A stretch of 64,000 bases of DNA. It comes from Hydra vulgaris (lineage: Eukaryota > Cnidaria > Hydrozoa > Anthoathecata > Hydridae). Location: contig NC_088934.1 in assembly GCF_038396675.1 (NCBI RefSeq), forward strand, positions 7,164,501 through 7,228,500. The letters are read 5' to 3'. The notes beneath the pieces were generated by a model. It was not told where the DNA came from. It saw only the letters and a list, made by a program, of their open reading frames with translations, and ran no database searches. Shown piece after piece: positions 61,251 through 64,000 of the stretch; within the stretch, counting starts at the first letter, position 1; each line of letters begins with the position of its first letter. Position numbers and translations under genes: made by a program.

Positions 61251-61711
61251 ATGCTCGGTATATTATAATTGTTGTTTTGGAACCAGGGTGCATTGTGCTG
61301 GTAGGAGAGAATTGCGTTGGTCTAATTGCAACAAAACAGGTCTTTGTTTTGTACTTTTAAAATGTTTGACAAAATGATAAAAAAACTGCAAAATTTGAAT
61401 TCGATCATTCAACCATACAGGTTTACAGCGCCTGCACTTCCATTAGAAGCACTATTTAAAAATATGTTTTAAACTTCACTCAAGGAAAATAAAAAAAGGG
61501 AGAAAAGTTTGATTTTCTGTCAACATAAAAAAGGATTAAAAAACAAGATCAAAAAGATTTAAAAAAAATTAAAATAAAAAAATTGCCTGACCAAGCCAAA
61601 ACCCTGAGTCGATGCAGCGGCACTTGCATGTTCTACCTATTTAAGTCAGTTGATGTATGTGCATATCTTGCATGTTTTGCCTATTTATTCCATGTTTTAC
61701 CTATTTAATAC
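61251..61711. other. Spacer with ctatttaagtcagttgatg words
   Basis: AT-rich. From about 61630 it holds repeated words (tacctatttaagtcagttga, tgcatgttttgcctattta) that recur after the SINE at 61937-61990, so the SINE sits inside a short minisatellite. Confidence 0.6.
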
Positions 61712-61922
61712 AGTAGTGGTGTAGTGGTAGAGCGCTCGCCTTATAATTGAAAAGTTCAGAGTTTGATCCCCACCATATCCTTGGTAGTACCACACTCAAC
61801 TTGTTTCTCTGCACAGTGGCCTTATTCATCAAGGTTTGTGTTTCGGAGTTGAGAGAGGGTTGTAATCACAATTAAAGTAGCCTCCTCAACTGTAGTGACT
61901 TTCATGGTCTTGGGGTGGTGAA
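61712..61922 (+). repeat. tRNA-derived SINE, full-length copy
   Basis: The head agtagtggtgtagtggtaga carries a tRNA A box, and gttcagagtttgatccc a B box. The body (caaggtttgtgtttcggagt, gagagagggtt, gtagcctcctc) matches copies at 43112 and 51912 (minus). Probably transcribed by RNA polymerase III in active members. Confidence 0.87.
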
Positions 61923-62289
61923 ATAATATTAAAAAATTTAAGTCAGTTGATGTATGTACATTCCTCACATGTTCTATCTATTTAAGTTAGTCAACATATG
62001 TACACTCCATTGTGCCAATCCCTAAATAAATCAGTCAATAAAATAAAAATAAAAAAAATAATAATGAAATAAGACAAATAAAATTGAATCTTAAAAAATA
62101 AAATATTAAAAAAATAAACTCATGAATTAAAAAAAAAATTCCACTCAATTTTGTTTGTTTTTGAGCTAGTTTGTAAAATGTTTATTTTTATATGCAATCA
62201 CAATTAGTTAATGGTTTTAATTAATCTAGTTCAAAGTAATTAAAAAGTGACGCAATTTATTGTCAAGATTTTCTAAATTTTATGCAACC
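61923..62289. other. Spacer
   Basis: Continuation of the word repeat to about 61990, then A-rich DNA (62030-62140) with no feature. Confidence 0.4.
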
Positions 62290-62480
62290 TGATGTTTGCT
62301 ATCTTTGTTGTTGTTGCTTTTTGGAATATCAAAACTTTTTTCAGAAATATTGAAATCTTTGGCTAGCTTTTGTATAAAGTTTCTTTTTAATAAAACAGCA
62401 TCATCAGCATTTTTTATAAGATTTTAAAGAGTTATAGCCCTGTCTGCTTTTCTTTTATAGTGCATGTTTGCAATCCTACT
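62290..62480 (-). pseudogene. Possible pogo/Tigger N-terminal helix-turn-helix
   Basis: The minus strand reads MHYKRKADRAITL, a stop, then NLIKNADDAVLLKRNF and IQKLAKDFNISEKSF, resembling the psq-type start of Tigger transposases (YKRKTDR...A..DF.I). It is on the same strand and upstream of the C-terminal relic at 60780-61250, so they may be one element with its middle lost. Confidence 0.45.
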
Positions 62481-62970
62481 CTGTTGTATTAATATAAATC
62501 AAAAAGTTTAAAATTGAAAATTTTGTGAATTTTCCTACAAACAGAATTAGGTTTAGTTGGCCAACTTGCTCCGCAAATATTTTTCCAACTAACCCCAACA
62601 GCTATTTGGTCACAAAATGTCCTACAGAACCTTAAAAAATAAAAATAATGAAAAAAATTATAATTGGACAAGTTTGAGTGAATCATGAATGAAATAAATT
62701 AATTCAAGTTTGCGTGACTTGATGTTATTGCTTTTAAAATTGAAAAGATAACGAAGTTGTAAAAAATACAAAATATGAAAAATAAACATAAATCACATTA
62801 ATATGCGCATGGGCTAACCCCCACAATACTGCAATGACAGATGAAATGGTCAACTAGAAAGGTTCCATGTGATTTTAAGCTCTTTCTGATAGAAGGCTTT
62901 GAAGGTAATTGCAATTTGTTGACTTGACCCTGCTGCCGAATAACTCTGGTATCTCTTTTACCATAAATGT
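62481..62970. other. Spacer
   Basis: AT-rich; an open frame on the minus strand (62489-62686) has no recognisable domain. Confidence 0.4.
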
Positions 62971-63129
62971 TGGTGAAGCTATTAATGAAAAACTACGATG
63001 TTATTATGCTAAATATTGTTTGTAAAGCTATCAAATAAAAACTATAATGTAGTTGTACCAAAGTTGTTTGTGAAGCTATCAATGACAAACTACAATGTAA
63101 TTATATAACATTGACAAACGTTTGTCAAT
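62971..63129. repeat. About 55-bp imperfect tandem repeat with terminal palindrome
   Basis: Three units of the form gtttgtgaagctatcaatga then aaactacaatgta. The array ends with the perfect 20-bp palindrome attgacaaacgtttgtcaat at 63110-63129. Confidence 0.75.
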
Positions 63130-63439
63130 AGTTTAAACTATAATGTTAGTACTCTTAAAATAATATTTCAAATCAAGATAATAGCAAGTTGTCCATTTAG
63201 TAAAAACTCTATTGGAATTCTTTATTGAAATTATAAAGTTTAATAAATCCTTTAATTAAAAGTTTAGTTGTCTTTGTTGCAACTATATTCATGCAAAACT
63301 TAGTTCAAATGCTCACAGCACTGTTTGTTGAAAGTGTTGATTGAAGATTTATTCAAAAGTCTTCTCTTTTTGATTGCTTAGAACAGGCAGCAAATCTTGA
63401 ATTTGATAATTTGCAACGGCTTTTTAATGATATTTTCTT

Positions 63440-63665
63440 ATTGCTAGTTTCATGCTCTACCTCTATAAATCTCTTAATTGTCCCTGTATAGAATATTGTT
63501 GTCATATTTGGGATGGTTCTTTTAATGATGCTCTTTCTTTTCTCAACAAAGATTAAAATACATTGTAAATGTTTTTTGGCCTGCTCTGGATCTGCCAAGC
63601 TTGAACCACTTTCCCATTGTCCTAAAGTTGCGTCTCTTTCACTATTTTATATTTTTTTAAAGTTC
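63440..63665 (+). pseudogene. Worn CR1 fragment
   Basis: The plus strand reads LYLYKSLNCPCIEYCCHIWD, then GSFNDALSFLNK and VFWPALDLPSL, a diverged version of the C-terminal block of the three CR1 copies. Stops and frame changes show it is old. Confidence 0.82.
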
Positions 63666-63874
63666 TTATGACAGATGTTTTATTTATGAACATAAAATAA
63701 CTTTGTTAAATGTATCATTGGTAATTGATAAAATCTATTGATAATTTTTTTAAAATATTTATTAAGAATAGATTATTATGTTATATATAATTGTTTTAAG
63801 GAATAAATAATAAAGAAATATAATCTTATACAGAATTTAAAATTAAATTCAAATATAGAACTTAGCTGCTAGTA

Positions 63875-63902
63875 GAGGCTCAAGCTTTGCAGCTTGAGCC
63901 TC
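63875..63902. repeat. 12-bp-arm hairpin
   Basis: gaggctcaagct / agcttgagcctc with a ttgc loop. Confidence 0.85.
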
Positions 63903-63995
63903 ATTCATATTATTGTAAAGTTGCATCTCCATCTCTTTCATATCATTGTAAGGTTGCATCTCTATCTCTTTTCTATAAATTTTGTTATAGTTGCT
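63903..63995 (+). repeat. Duplicated CR1-like scrap
   Basis: Two tandem copies of a tcattgtaa.gttgcatctc.atctctttt word that resembles the CR1 CRNVASLSLF coding sequence. Confidence 0.5.
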
Positions 63996-64000
63996 GCCTA

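Noticed and set aside
61712-61785. A functional tRNA gene
   Set aside because: A and B boxes are present, but the acceptor stem does not pair and the same sequence continues into a repeated SINE body.

Overview
The window looks like nuclear DNA of a brown Hydra (Hydra vulgaris group). It is very AT-rich and loaded with (TA)n arrays. It carries several copies of a CR1-type LINE that I recognise as typical of Hydra, along with Penelope-like elements, hAT and Tc1/mariner relics and a tRNA-derived SINE. The species is inferred from repeat content and protein style; no database search was run.

One host gene is supported. It is a plus-strand lysophosphatidylcholine acyltransferase (LPCAT1/2/4-like) whose first eight coding exons run from 22915 to 59198. 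All junctions are GT-AG, all reading phases agree, and the 280 visible codons cover the N-terminal membrane segment and acyltransferase motifs. The gene is stretched to at least 36 kb because intron 1 (10.9 kb), intron 2 (19.9 kb) and intron 4 (3.9 kb) are filled with mobile elements. The C-terminal EF-hand part expected for the family was not found here and probably lies downstream.

Region by region. (a) 1-11.9 kb: nested elements. A hAT element (1972-5946, 8-bp duplication) sits inside minus-strand LINE-A; an LTR retrotransposon (6933-10223, 5-bp duplication) sits inside plus-strand LINE-B. (b) 12.6-17.8 kb: a LINE piece with ORF1 and endonuclease, a broken hAT, and a 157-bp TA-flanked foldback MITE. 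(c) 18.2-22 kb: a near full-length CR1 LINE placed in a TA array. (d) 22.9-34.1 kb: LPCAT exons 1-2; the intron holds a Tc1-like relic, CR1 copy 2, a relic transposase of an unusual family, and CR1 copy 3. (e) 34.8-52.9 kb (LPCAT intron 2): a hAT MITE, a Penelope-like element, Tc1, and a long chain of elements separated by TA arrays. This chain includes an apparently intact 4.4-kb DNA transposon with about 730-bp terminal inverted repeats and a two-exon 832-residue transposase, several hAT-like MITEs, a minisatellite-bearing repeat, and Penelope ends carrying hammerhead-ribozyme motifs. (f) 54-59.2 kb: LPCAT exons 3-8, with a decayed unknown repeat protein in intron 4. (g) 59.2-64 kb: a pogo/Tigger-like relic, a SINE and worn CR1 pieces.

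The best leads are the intact long-TIR transposon, the hammerhead motifs (one pair in an almost perfect palindrome), and the way TA arrays border nearly every element between 35 and 51 kb. No bacterial-type features, CRISPR arrays, rRNA genes or true tRNA genes were seen.
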